This document shows, one piece after another, positions 56,661 to 64,000 of a stretch of 64,000 bases of DNA; position 1 is the first letter of the stretch, and each line of letters starts with the position of its first letter. The DNA comes from Pseudomonas sp. N40(2020) (lineage in GTDB: Bacteria > Pseudomonadota > Gammaproteobacteria > Pseudomonadales > Pseudomonadaceae), in the NCBI RefSeq assembly GCF_014472415.1, contig NZ_JACSZV010000012.1, positions 54,008-118,007 on the forward strand, in the 5' to 3' direction. A program made the translations under genes and the position numbers. The notes below the pieces were generated by a model that saw nothing but the letters and a program-made list of their open reading frames with translations, searched no databases and had not been told where the DNA came from.

Positions 56661-58193
56661 ATGATTCTGCCTTGGCTAATCCTGATCCCCTTCATCGGCG
56701 GCCTGCTGTGCTGGATGGGTGAGCGCTTCGGCGCTACCCTCCCCCGCTGGATTGCGCTGATCACCATGTCCCTGTTGCTCGCGATCGGCCTCTGGCTGTG
56801 GGCGACCGGCAACTATTCATTTGCCCCGGCGCCTGGCGCCGATCCGACCTGGGCGCTTGAGTTCAAGCACATCTGGATCGAGCGTTTCGGCATCAGCGTG
56901 CACCTGGCCCTCGACGGCCTGTCGCTGTTGATGATCCTGCTGACCGGTCTGTTGGGTATCCTCTCGGTACTGTGCTCGTGGAAAGAGATTCAACGTCACG
57001 TTGGCTTCTTCCACCTGAACCTGATGTGGATCCTGGGCGGCGTTGTCGGCGTGTTCCTCGCCCTCGACCTGTTCATGTTCTTCTTCTTCTGGGAAATGAT
57101 GCTGGTGCCGATGTACTTCCTCATCGCGCTCTGGGGTCACAGTTCTTCGGACGGCAAGAAAACCCGGATCTACGCAGCGACCAAGTTCTTCATCTTCACT
57201 CAGGCTTCCGGCCTGATCATGCTGGTGGCGATCCTCGGTCTGGTGCTGGTCAACTTCAACAACACTGGCGTGATTACCTTCAACTACGCCGACCTGTTGA
57301 AAACCAAGATGTCGATGACCACCGAGTACATTCTGATGCTCGGCTTCTTCATCGCCTTCGCGGTCAAGCTGCCCGTCGTACCGTTCCACTCCTGGTTGCC
57401 TGACGCTCACGCCCAGGCGCCGACCGCTGGTTCCGTCGACCTCGCCGGTATCCTGCTGAAAACCGCTGCCTACGGCCTGCTGCGTTTCGCCCTGCCGCTG
57501 TTCCCGAACGCTTCGGCCGAGTTCGCGCCGATTGCCATGACCCTCGGTCTGATCGGGATCTTCTACGGTGCGTTCCTGGCGTTCGCACAAACCGATATCA
57601 AGCGTCTGATCGCCTTCTCGTCCGTTTCCCACATGGGCTTCGTGTTGATCGGCATCTACTCCGGTAGCCAACTGGCGCTGCAAGGTGCCGTGATCCAGAT
57701 GCTCGCGCACGGTGTGTCGGCAGCGGCACTGTTTATCCTCAGCGGTCAGTTGTACGAGCGTCTGCACACTCGTGACATGCGTGAGATGGGCGGGCTGTGG
57801 TCGCGTATCGCTTACCTGCCGGCGATCAGCCTGTTCTTCGCAGCCGCTTCGCTGGGCTTGCCAGGCACCGGTAACTTCGTCGGCGAGTTCCTGATCCTGA
57901 TCGGTTCTTTCGCCAGCTGGCCTTGGATCACCGCGATTGCCACCTCCGGTCTGGTGTTCGGTTCGGTCTACTCGCTGATCATGATCCACCGTGCGTATTT
58001 CGGCCCGTCCAAATCGGATTCGATCCTGCACGGCATGGACGCTCGCGAACTGATCATGGTGCTAGGCCTTGCGGTGCTGCTGATTTACCTCGGCGTCTAC
58101 CCGCAACCGTTCCTCGACACTTCTGCCGCCACGATGCATGGCGTACAGCAGTGGCTCGGCACCGCCTTCACTCAACTCGCTTCGGCCCGGTAA
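56661..58193 (+). CDS. nuoM: NADH-quinone oxidoreductase subunit M
   Basis: This 510-residue antiporter-like proton-pumping subunit is homologous to NuoL and NuoN. Channel residues lie in [20 protein letters not shown] and in the conserved [20 protein letters not shown] (about residues 243-262). It starts 39 bp after nuoL with GAAAGGAAA upstream. Confidence 0.97.
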   Translation: MILPWLILIPFIGGLLCWMGERFGATLPRWIALITMSLLLAIGLWLWATGNYSFAPAPGADPTWALEFKHIWIERFGISVHLALDGLSLLMILLTGLLGILSVLCSWKEIQRHVGFFHLNLMWILGGVVGVFLALDLFMFFFFWEMMLVPMYFLIALWGHSSSDGKKTRIYAATKFFIFTQASGLIMLVAILGLVLVNFNNTGVITFNYADLLKTKMSMTTEYILMLGFFIAFAVKLPVVPFHSWLPDAHAQAPTAGSVDLAGILLKTAAYGLLRFALPLFPNASAEFAPIAMTLGLIGIFYGAFLAFAQTDIKRLIAFSSVSHMGFVLIGIYSGSQLALQGAVIQMLAHGVSAAALFILSGQLYERLHTRDMREMGGLWSRIAYLPAISLFFAAASLGLPGTGNFVGEFLILIGSFASWPWITAIATSGLVFGSVYSLIMIHRAYFGPSKSDSILHGMDARELIMVLGLAVLLIYLGVYPQPFLDTSAATMHGVQQWLGTAFTQLASAR

Positions 58194-58200
58194 GAGCGCT

Positions 58201-59664
58201 ATGGAATTCACGATTCAACACTTTATTGCGCTTGCGCCACTGTTGATCACCAGCCTCACCATTATCGTGGTGATGCTGGCAATCGCCTGGCGCCGCAACC
58301 ACTCGCAGACGTTCCTGATCTCGGTGGCCGGTCTGAACCTGGCCTTGCTGTCGATCCTGCCAGCCCTGAAAGTCGCGCCTCTGGCCGTGACCCCATTGCT
58401 GCAGATCGACACCTTTGCCTGCCTGTACATGGCGCTGATCCTGGTCGCCACCCTCGCTTGCGTCACCCTCGCCCACGCCTATTTGGGCGATGGCGGTTCG
58501 GGTTACCCGGGCAACCGTGAAGAACTGTACCTGCTGATCCTGATGGCCGCTGCCGGTGGTCTGGTTCTGGTCAGCGCGCAGCACCTGGCCGGCTTGTTCA
58601 TCGGTCTGGAACTGCTGTCGGTGCCGGTCTACGGTCTGGTGGCTTATGCCTTCTTCAACAAGCGTTCGCTGGAAGCCGGTATCAAGTACATGGTGCTGTC
58701 GGCCGCCGGTTCCGCGTTCCTGCTGTTCGGTATGGCGCTGCTTTACGCAGACGCCGGTTCGCTGAGCTTCGTCGGTATCGGTCAGGCACTGGCTGCCACT
58801 GGTCTGCCTAGCCCGCTGGCACAATTGGGCCTGGGCATGATGCTGATCGGTCTGGCGTTCAAGCTTTCGCTGGTACCGTTCCACCTGTGGACGCCGGACG
58901 TCTACGAAGGTGCTCCGGCACCGGTCGCAGCGTTCCTCGCGACCGCGTCGAAAGTGGCAGTGTTTGCGGTGATGGTGCGTCTGTTCCAGATCTCCCCTGC
59001 TGCAAGCAGTGGCGTACTGAGCGACGTGCTGAGCGTGATCGCCGTCGCCTCGATCCTGTTCGGTAACCTGCTGGCCCTGACCCAGAGCAACCTCAAGCGT
59101 CTGCTCGGTTACTCGTCCATCGCGCACTTCGGCTACCTGCTGATCGCACTGGTGGCGAGCAAGGGTCTGGCGGTGGAAGCCATCGGCGTTTACCTGGTCA
59201 CCTACGTGATCACCAGCCTTGGCGCGTTCGGTGTGATCACTCTGATGTCCTCGCCGTACAACGGCCGTGACGCAGACGCCCTGTACGAGTACCGCGGCCT
59301 GTTCTGGCGCCGTCCGTACCTGACCGCCGTACTGACCGTGATGATGCTGTCCCTGGCCGGTATCCCGCTGACCGCAGGCTTCATCGGCAAGTTCTACATC
59401 ATCGCCACCGGTGTCGAGTCGCACCAATGGTGGCTGGTCGGGTCCTTGGTACTGGGCAGCGCCATCGGCGTCTTCTACTACCTGCGCGTGATGGTCACCC
59501 TGTACCTGATCGAGCCAAACCTGCGCCGCCACGATGCGCAACTGCACTGGGAACAGAAGGCAGGCGGCGTGATGCTGCTGGCCATCGCCCTGGTTGCGTT
59601 CTTCCTCGGCGTTTACCCACAGCCATTGCTGACCCTGGTTCAGCAGGCGGGTCTGGCGGGCTGA
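58201..59664 (+). CDS. nuoN: NADH-quinone oxidoreductase subunit N
   Basis: This 487-residue antiporter-like subunit closes the operon. Landmarks are [19 protein letters not shown] with the channel Glu, and [20 protein letters not shown]. The start [14 protein letters not shown] is seven bases after nuoM; the longer frame overlaps nuoM and is ignored. A terminator follows 30 bp downstream. Confidence 0.97.
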   Translation: MEFTIQHFIALAPLLITSLTIIVVMLAIAWRRNHSQTFLISVAGLNLALLSILPALKVAPLAVTPLLQIDTFACLYMALILVATLACVTLAHAYLGDGGSGYPGNREELYLLILMAAAGGLVLVSAQHLAGLFIGLELLSVPVYGLVAYAFFNKRSLEAGIKYMVLSAAGSAFLLFGMALLYADAGSLSFVGIGQALAATGLPSPLAQLGLGMMLIGLAFKLSLVPFHLWTPDVYEGAPAPVAAFLATASKVAVFAVMVRLFQISPAASSGVLSDVLSVIAVASILFGNLLALTQSNLKRLLGYSSIAHFGYLLIALVASKGLAVEAIGVYLVTYVITSLGAFGVITLMSSPYNGRDADALYEYRGLFWRRPYLTAVLTVMMLSLAGIPLTAGFIGKFYIIATGVESHQWWLVGSLVLGSAIGVFYYLRVMVTLYLIEPNLRRHDAQLHWEQKAGGVMLLAIALVAFFLGVYPQPLLTLVQQAGLAG

Positions 59665-59692
59665 TAGCTCGGCTGGAACTGGCTACAAACGG

Positions 59693-59722
59693 AAACGGCA
59701 CCTTCGGGTGCCGTTTTTGTTT
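59693..59722 (+). terminator. nuo operon terminator
   Basis: ACGGCACC/GGTGCCGT stem with a TTCG-type loop, then T5 and more T-rich sequence. Confidence 0.93.
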
Positions 59723-59731
59723 TTGTGATGT

Positions 59732-60199
59732 TTATCGCAACGCTTTCACCATTGGCACGCACGCCAGTTGCAAGCCTGAAGGCGATTGATAAATCGCACT
59801 CCCCTCCCCGATGTAACCGCAACGCCGGTAAAAATCGACAGCATTCAACGTCGCGTCCAGACAGACCTCTGTCAGCCCCAGCGCCCTCGCCAGATCTTCA
59901 AGAAAGTGCAGAACCTGTTTGCCCAGTCCGCGCTGCATGAAATCCGGATGAATGAAGATTGCGCCGATTTCACGGTGCTCCAGATCAAGCATTCCGGTTG
60001 CCACGGGCTCGCCCTCAACGCAACCCAGATAGAAGTGCTTTTCCATAAGCGTGTCGTAACCGTCCTCAGCCGATCCCTTGGTCCAGTCGTGCATTTGCTG
60101 CTCGGTGTAGGCACCGATGCATTGATGCCTGATCGCCAAGCGTCGTATGTCGAATGCGGTTTGGGCGTCATTCGCGGTGGCTCTTCTGATGTCGAACAT
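59732..60199 (-). CDS. GNAT family N-acetyltransferase
   Basis: This 155-residue GNAT domain starts MFDIRRATANDAQTAFDIRR. Motif A is FMQRGLGKQVLHFLEDLA and motif B NAVDFYRRCGYIGEGSAIY. GGAG lies six bases upstream of this ATG; earlier in-frame ATGs (four codons before, and further) lack a site. A strong minus-strand terminator hairpin lies 36 bp upstream of the start with a Met-rich mini-ORF before it, so expression may be controlled by attenuation. Convergent with nuoN. Confidence 0.87.
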   Translation of the reverse strand: MFDIRRATANDAQTAFDIRRLAIRHQCIGAYTEQQMHDWTKGSAEDGYDTLMEKHFYLGCVEGEPVATGMLDLEHREIGAIFIHPDFMQRGLGKQVLHFLEDLARALGLTEVCLDATLNAVDFYRRCGYIGEGSAIYQSPSGLQLACVPMVKALR

Positions 60200-60234
60200 T
60201 TCTCTCTCCATGAGCCATGTGCAGACGGGGAACG

Positions 60235-60263
60235 AAAAAGCCCCGTCCATTTCTGGCGGGGCT
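60235..60263 (-). terminator. Intrinsic terminator in the leader of the GNAT gene
   Basis: On the minus strand AGCCCCG-CCA-GAAA-TGG-A-CGGGGCT is followed by TTTTT. It lies between a mini-ORF and the GNAT start, the arrangement of an attenuator. Confidence 0.85.
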
Positions 60264-60297
60264 TCGGAAACACGTCAAATGACAAACACGTATGACC

Positions 60298-60360
60298 TTA
60301 TGGCCCGCCGGAAGCGGTCATCGAGGCGCACATCATGTTCATTCGGTGGTGGGCAGTCAT
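60298..60360 (-). CDS. Possible 20-residue Met-rich leader peptide
   Basis: The frame reads MTAHHRMNMMCASMTASGGP and then TAA: five Met, two His, and a C-terminal Gly-Gly-Pro before the stop. It ends 35 bp before the terminator hairpin of the GNAT gene. No Shine-Dalgarno precedes the ATG, but TTGACG lies about 36 bp upstream, so a nearly leaderless transcript is possible. Coding status is inferred only from position and composition. Confidence 0.35.
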   Translation of the reverse strand: MTAHHRMNMMCASMTASGGP

Positions 60361-60524
60361 GATCGGATAGTGCTGTGGATTGTTCCGACACGTCAATTGC
60401 GAAGTCTCTTTGTTGCTCTACCGAAAGCTCTTGCAAGAAGGTCAGGTTCGTCCTACAGCCAGAATTGAGGCACTTCTCTATCCTCAGTAATTGCTGAAAA
60501 GATCAATCGAGGCACGGAGGAAAA

Positions 60525-60707
60525 ATGAAACGAGACATTTTTTCCGAACTACTGGACGGCTTGAAATCCTTGGCAGATGAGCGCGAAGGCAAAGTCAAAC
60601 TACGGACCACCAAGCTTCATCTGGTAAAGGATTCCGATAAAAGCGAGGAAACAAACAATCCCACACACAGATTGAGTTCAAACCTAACGCACATGACGAA
60701 ATTGTAA
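60525..60707 (+). pseudogene. Truncated XRE/HigA-type antitoxin (N-terminal part only)
   Basis: This 60-codon frame starts MKRDIFSELLDGLKSLADER and continues EGKVKLRTTKLHL, the typical N terminus of HigA/NadS-like antitoxins of about 100 residues (MKRDIFSEL.EG...LA..REGK.TLRTHKV). After residue 35 the similarity ends, and the helix-turn-helix domain is missing; the tail is Asn/Thr/Ser-rich. GGAGG stands before the ATG, so it may still be translated. No toxin gene is recognised next to it. It is probably a decayed toxin-antitoxin locus. Confidence 0.6.
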
Positions 60708-60842
60708 TTCCCTCATCACCTTGGCGTTATCCGCAGCTTGCAACGATGTCACCCGGCGACCATGCCGGCGGGCGCTTGCCCGTCGAACAATAAAACCCAC
60801 GCCGAAGCACGTTCCCGTTCTGCCGAACCCAAGGAGTGTTTG

Positions 60843-62168
60843 ATGGTTAACAATACAAAAATGTCGATGGCCGCTTTAGCGGTGGTGGTCGGCTCCGGGC
60901 CGTCCATGGTGTTTGCAGAAGAGAAAGCCGAAGGCTTTATCGAAGGCAGCAGCCTGACGGTGCTAAACCGTAACTTCTACTTCAATCGTGATCACCGCAA
61001 CGGCGAGTCCAGCCCGACCGGCAACGGTTATTCCGAAGCCTGGTCGCATGCGGTGATCAGCAAGTTCGAATCCGGCTTTACCCAAGGCACTGTCGGGGTC
61101 GGTGTTGATGCGTTTGCGATGATCGGCTTGAAACTCGACACCGGTGGTGGGCGCAACGGTGGCCGTAGTTCGTTTGATGTGCTGCCGGTCAACAGTGACG
61201 GCGAGGCGCGGGATGAATACACCAAGGTCGGTGGCGCCGCGAAAGTGCGGGCATTCGATACGGTGGTCAGGGTCGGTGATGTATTCCCGGCCAACCCGGT
61301 AGTAGCGGCCGGCGACTCGCGTTTGCTGCCGGAAAGCTTTCGCGGCGTGACAGCGACCAACACCAGTATTGAAGGTCTATCGGTTCAGGGCGGTCGACTG
61401 CATGCGATGAGCCAACCGGTGTCCAGCGACATGCGCGAGAACTTCGCGACCTTCTATGCCGGCCCGGTCAATTCGCCATGGATCGCTTATGGTGGCGGCG
61501 ACTATGTGCTGAACAAAAACCTCAGTTTCAGCCTGTATTCCAGCCGCCTCAAGGACGCCTGGAATCAGTACTACGCTGGCACCGCGTGGACGTATCCGCT
61601 GTCGGATGACCTGTCGCTGTTCGGTGGTTTGAATTACTACAAGGCTGTCGACGAAGGCAAGCAACTGCTCGGGGAGTTCGACAACAACATCTGGAGCGGC
61701 CGTGCCGGGGTGAAATTCGGCGCGCATTCCGTCGCCCTCTCGCATCAGCGCAACAACGGTAACGACGACTTCGATTACCTGCGCCAGTCCGATTCGATCT
61801 TCCTCGACAACTCCATCCAGTACAGCGACTTCAACTCGCCGAAAGAACGTTCATGGATGGTGCGCTACGACCTCGACATGACCACCTATGGCGTGCCCGG
61901 TTTGTCGTTCATGACCCGTTACGCGCGCGGTACGGACGCCGACTATTCCAACGCCAACGCCGTGTACATGCGCCGCGATGGCGACGGCAATCCATTGACC
62001 GACCAGAAGCGTTGGGAGCGAAACATCGAAGTGAAATACGTGGTGCAGAGTGGTTCGTTGAAGGACATGTCGTTGCGCTTGCGCCAGGCCACCACTCGCG
62101 CCACGGCATTCGAGTCGGACCTGGATGAAGTGCGGGTGATTGTCGAGTATCCGTTGGCGATTCTCTGA
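60843..62168 (+). CDS. OprD-family outer-membrane porin
   Basis: This 441-residue protein has a signal peptide (about residues 1-24, ending VFA) and an OprD beta barrel of alternating strands, starting GFIEGSSLTVLNRNFYFNRD and ending in VIVEYPLAIL. Landmarks include YSEAWSHAVISKFESGFTQG and RAFDTVVRVGDVFPANPVV. OprD/Occ porins take up small carboxylates or basic amino acids; the substrate here is unknown. AAGGAGT precedes the ATG. The in-frame upstream extension is ignored. Confidence 0.93.
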   Translation: MVNNTKMSMAALAVVVGSGPSMVFAEEKAEGFIEGSSLTVLNRNFYFNRDHRNGESSPTGNGYSEAWSHAVISKFESGFTQGTVGVGVDAFAMIGLKLDTGGGRNGGRSSFDVLPVNSDGEARDEYTKVGGAAKVRAFDTVVRVGDVFPANPVVAAGDSRLLPESFRGVTATNTSIEGLSVQGGRLHAMSQPVSSDMRENFATFYAGPVNSPWIAYGGGDYVLNKNLSFSLYSSRLKDAWNQYYAGTAWTYPLSDDLSLFGGLNYYKAVDEGKQLLGEFDNNIWSGRAGVKFGAHSVALSHQRNNGNDDFDYLRQSDSIFLDNSIQYSDFNSPKERSWMVRYDLDMTTYGVPGLSFMTRYARGTDADYSNANAVYMRRDGDGNPLTDQKRWERNIEVKYVVQSGSLKDMSLRLRQATTRATAFESDLDEVRVIVEYPLAIL

Positions 62169-62233
62169 GTTTACGAGCAATGCACATTCACCTTTAGAAG
62201 CTCCTTGCTCCTTTGGAAAGAGGTGAATTTTTT

Positions 62234-62258
62234 GGCGTCCTTTGGGGCGCCTTTTTTT
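62234..62258 (+). terminator. Terminator of the OprD-family gene
   Basis: GGCGTCC/GGGGCGCC imperfect stem followed by seven T, about 65 bp after the stop. Confidence 0.75.
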
Positions 62259-62300
62259 GTTTTGCGTTTGCCTTGGCATTGTTTTCCAAAGCTGGAAACA

Positions 62301-62450
62301 GCCCTCCCCCAGAGGGAGAGGGAACTGACCTAGGTGATTGTTGAAGATACATCGACCTGGAAAACCGAGTCGTACTCAGATTTTGAAAGGCTTGAAGATC
62401 TGCTCCCTTTCCCCATCGCCCCCTTGGGGGAGAGGGCTGGGGTGAGGGGG
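62301..62450. repeat. 150-bp palindromic-ended intergenic repeat, copy 2
   Basis: GCCCTCCCCCAGAGGGAGAG at one end and GGGAGAGGGCTGGGGTGAGG at the other. Shared blocks with the element at 28075-28223 are GAGAGGGAACTGACC, ATACATCGAC, ACCGAGT and ACTCAG. Same orientation as copy 1. Confidence 0.8.
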
Positions 62451-62502
62451 AAGGATCGTGAGAGCAACACAAAAACAACAGATAAAACTCGAGCCTCGGC
62501 GA

Positions 62503-62883
62503 CTACGCTGCCGGGTCGACGTTATCCAATGCTCTGTTCACCGCCAGTTCACCAAGCATCACCACTTGCGCGATCCCCAGCAACGTCTTGCGATGCGTGC
62601 CTTGCAGCTGCGCGGCGAAGTCGCCGAGCATGACACTGGCCGAGCCCAGGGACTCGCTGGCGTTGGCCAGCAGGGATTCGGTGTCGGCCTTCGGATTGAC
62701 CTGGAACATCTGGTTCTGGACGTAGGGCGTGGCCATGATGGCGGCCGTGGGTTTGAGGTAGAAGTCGAGGGCGCGGTCGGCGGCTTCGTGGAGTTTGCGG
62801 GTGTCTTCAGAAACGTAGGGAGACGTTGTAGTGGCGTCCGCAGGAATGGTTTTTTCGGGCGGATTGGGTGTTGGCTTTTTCAT
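62503..62883 (-). CDS. DUF6124-family protein
   Basis: This 126-residue soluble protein starts MKKPTPNPPEKTIPADATTT and contains YVSEDTRKLHEAADRALDFY and MLGELAVNRALDNVDP. This pattern (TPNPPE ... LHEAADRALD.YL.P) is a family abundant in Pseudomonas, which I know as DUF6124; function unknown. The frame is open 30 codons upstream. The 5' region is unusual, with an inverted repeat and an overlapping upstream frame (see separate entries). Confidence 0.82.
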   Translation of the reverse strand: MKKPTPNPPEKTIPADATTTSPYVSEDTRKLHEAADRALDFYLKPTAAIMATPYVQNQMFQVNPKADTESLLANASESLGSASVMLGDFAAQLQGTHRKTLLGIAQVVMLGELAVNRALDNVDPAA

Positions 62884-63031
62884 GGTGTAACTCCGGTGTG
62901 GTGATGGAGCTGGCCCATTCGGTTCCAATCGAAGGGGTGGCAGCTGTACGCAGGTTGGAACCCGGGCCACCAAAAAACCCGACAGACTCGAAGTCTCCTG
63001 CGCACAGCCGCCATAACGGAGTGCACACCAT
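62807..63031 (-). CDS. Possible upstream ORF overlapping the DUF6124 gene
   Basis: A 74-residue frame (MVCTPLWRLCAGDFESVGFF, GGPGSNLRTAATPSIGTEW ...) starts in the leader and overlaps the first 77 bases of the DUF6124 gene in another frame. The peptide segment around SNLRTAATPSIGTEWASS is one I associate with leaders of similar Pseudomonas genes, but this is memory, not a search. It may be a regulatory uORF or just a conserved RNA element read as protein. Confidence 0.25.
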   Translation of the reverse strand: MVCTPLWRLCAGDFESVGFFGGPGSNLRTAATPSIGTEWASSITTPELHHEKANTQSARKNHSCGRHYNVSLRF

Positions 63032-63231
63032 CAAGGTGCGCAAGCATACGTCATGAAAGCCGATTTTGCGCTTTCGGGGGTTCCGGGGTTCCAATCCAGA
63101 TCGCTGAATTGGCAGCGACGTTCACACACTAGAGAGCCGACGTCCGACGGACAACCTGAAAACATTGTGGGAAGGTTCTGCAATTTACCTACACACTTAA
63201 ACATCACGAATTGAAATACCAACTGTAGCCC
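62884..63231. promoter_or_regulatory. Leader and upstream region of the DUF6124 gene
   Basis: This 348-bp gap holds GGTTCCAA (62921-62928) and TTGGAACC (62955-62962), an 8-bp inverted repeat around a 26-base loop. A further GGTTCCAAT occurs near 63089, and the upstream ORF described separately lies here. No promoter could be defined. Confidence 0.45.
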
Positions 63232-63564
63232 TCACCCACCGCGCTTACGGCAATCCCCCGCCACGGTGTATTTAATGGTGTTGAGCTGGCCTTTGGAGTC
63301 CTCATAAGTCATCGCCGCAGGCACTACCGCGCAAGTCACGGGCGAACGCACAACACTCACCACGTTCACCACATCCAGCTTCATCCCGTACGCGTACTCC
63401 TTGATCACCGGCGCTGCTTTACCCTTGTTGGCGGCGTACTCTTCCATGGCTTTGCCGTTGGCACTCAACGCCCTGTCAAACGTGCGGTCACCGCCGCCTT
63501 CAGCCAACACATTCAGCGACGTCGCCATCACCCCGGCGAACGCCATCCACTGGATCAACTTCAT
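63232..63564 (-). CDS. Exported DUF2790 protein with PtrA-like N terminus
   Basis: This 110-residue protein has a signal peptide (1-21, ending VLA), then EGGGDRTFDRALSANGKAMEEYA, the PtrA-type N-terminal motif split by reading, then a DUF2790 domain (about 50-107) with YAYGMKLDVVNVVSV and the pair Cys79/Cys104, probably a disulfide. DUF2790 proteins are small periplasmic Pseudomonas proteins, some copper-induced. GGAGG precedes the ATG. It is 68 bp downstream of the PtrA-like gene, with a terminator between. Confidence 0.82.
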   Translation of the reverse strand: MKLIQWMAFAGVMATSLNVLAEGGGDRTFDRALSANGKAMEEYAANKGKAAPVIKEYAYGMKLDVVNVVSVVRSPVTCAVVPAAMTYEDSKGQLNTIKYTVAGDCRKRGG

Positions 63565-63580
63565 GTTTATTACCTCCATA

Positions 63581-63614
63581 AAAAAGCCCGGCATCGATGC
63601 GCGATGACGGGCTT
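63581..63614 (-). terminator. Terminator/attenuator between the PtrA-like and DUF2790 genes
   Basis: On the minus strand AAGCCCG-TCATCG...CGATGC-CGGGCTT with TTTTT after it. Only about 17 bases separate its U-run from the DUF2790 start, with the ribosome site in between. Confidence 0.85.
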
Positions 63615-63631
63615 GATCAAGTGCGACACAC

Positions 63632-63832
63632 TTACAGGTCTTGGGTTTTTTCGTCTTTCTTATCGTTGACGACGACCGGATCGCGAGCCTGTTCCCGGGC
63701 GACAAACAGCTCTACAGAGCGGTCGTTGGCGGTCATCATTTTTTCGAAAGTGCGGTCACCGCCACCTTCGGCCATGGCCAAAGAAGACATCACCAGAGCG
63801 GCTGCAAAGGCACTGATTTTTACCAATTTCAT
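63632..63832 (-). CDS. Small exported PtrA-like protein
   Basis: This 66-residue protein has a signal peptide (MKLVKISAFAAALVMSSLAMA) and the mature N terminus EGGGDRTFEKMMTANDRSVE, the PtrA N-terminal motif, then a charged tail. PtrA of P. aeruginosa was described as a copper-induced protein acting on type III secretion regulation; whether this homologue does so is unknown. It shares the EGGGDRTF motif with the adjacent DUF2790 protein, so the pair are partial paralogues. A CopR-like box lies about 75 bp upstream. Confidence 0.8.
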   Translation of the reverse strand: MKLVKISAFAAALVMSSLAMAEGGGDRTFEKMMTANDRSVELFVAREQARDPVVVNDKKDEKTQDL

Positions 63833-63905
63833 GTTTGATTCCTCGTTTAAGTAGCTGACGGGATCAAGGTAACAATCCGAACCTATCGTGACGGTGGCGA
63901 GGGGA

Positions 63906-63920
63906 TTACATATTCGTAAT
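63906..63920 (-). promoter_or_regulatory. CopR-like operator
   Basis: TTACA-TATTC-GTAAT matches TGACA-N5-GTAAT, the P. aeruginosa CopR motif as I remember it, at 9 of 10 positions, and is itself a near-palindrome (ATTAC/GTAAT). It is 74 bp upstream of the PtrA-like start. Confidence 0.45.
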
Positions 63921-63940
63921 GTGTACGCAAATCGAAACCT

Positions 63941-63973
63941 GTAGGAGTGAGCCTGCTCGCGATGGCGGCGGGT
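63941..63973. repeat. REP-type element (possibly partial)
   Basis: CTGTAGGAGTGAGCCTGCTC followed by GCGATGGCGG is the classic P. fluorescens-group REP half. The facing half is not seen before the window ends. Confidence 0.75.
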
Positions 63974-64000
63974 CAGTCAATGCACATTTGACTGATAGAC

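Noticed and set aside
60147..60362. 71-codon plus-strand ORF between the GNAT gene and the antitoxin remnant
   Set aside because: It runs antisense through the GNAT leader and terminator, with no domain and no ribosome site.

Overview
This window is a chromosomal segment of a Pseudomonas, most likely of the P. fluorescens group. The evidence is high G+C coding with strong third-position bias, a run from yoaK through tus, ybiB, cysG, serS, rarA, lolA, ftsK, aat, ate, infA, clpA, clpS, cspD, icd, idh, mnmA, hflD, purB and aceA to nuo that matches the gene order I know from Pseudomonas, a fused nuoCD, paired NADP-isocitrate dehydrogenases of both structural types, an OprD-family porin, and short Pseudomonas-type intergenic repeats. 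No rRNA, tRNA, CRISPR array, prophage or insertion sequence was recognised.

Layout. (1) 1-14.2 kb is an accessory-like stretch of small independent units: an AhpD-like protein, a SulP anion transporter, several lipoproteins, GNAT acetyltransferases, an LprI-domain protein, an isochorismatase-like hydrolase, gamma-glutamyltranspeptidase, an O6-methylguanine methyltransferase, NudK, a two-gene chitin-degradation operon (AA10 monooxygenase plus GH18 chitinase, both without signal peptides) and a hemerythrin. (2) 14.3-16.7 kb is the tightly overlapping tusDCBE-ybiB operon for tRNA 2-thiouridine. (3) 17.8-25.4 kb, minus strand, is ftsK-lolA-rarA-crcB-serS-cysG, linking chromosome segregation, lipoprotein sorting, fork maintenance, fluoride export, seryl-tRNA and siroheme. 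(4) 25.9-31.8 kb holds aat, ate, infA, clpA, clpS and cspD, so N-end-rule tagging enzymes sit beside the ClpAS machinery that reads the tag. (5) 31.9-44.2 kb holds divergent icd and idh, nudJ-mnmA-hflD-purB, the ribosomal oxygenase roxA, and aceA; this is a cluster around the isocitrate branch point. (6) 44.7-59.7 kb is the complete 13-gene nuo operon for respiratory complex I. (7) 59.7-64 kb is again accessory: a GNAT gene behind a possible leader peptide and terminator, a truncated antitoxin, an OprD porin, repeats, a DUF6124 protein, and two PtrA-like secreted proteins behind a CopR-like box.

How the genes work together: isocitrate is split between the oxidative TCA cycle (icd, idh) and the glyoxylate shunt (aceA), and the resulting NADH feeds Nuo. 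TusDCBE relays sulfur that MnmA, encoded 21 kb away, puts on tRNA wobble uridines. Aat and Ate put destabilising residues on protein N termini, and ClpS with ClpA recognises and unfolds them.

Most interesting points: leaderless chitinolytic enzymes with a LexA-like box upstream; a Met-rich mini-ORF followed by an intrinsic terminator in front of a GNAT gene; a possible copper-responsive PtrA-like/DUF2790 pair; a truncated antitoxin; and a nested inverted-repeat structure between infA and clpA. All functional statements are from reading the sequence and family knowledge; no database search was run.
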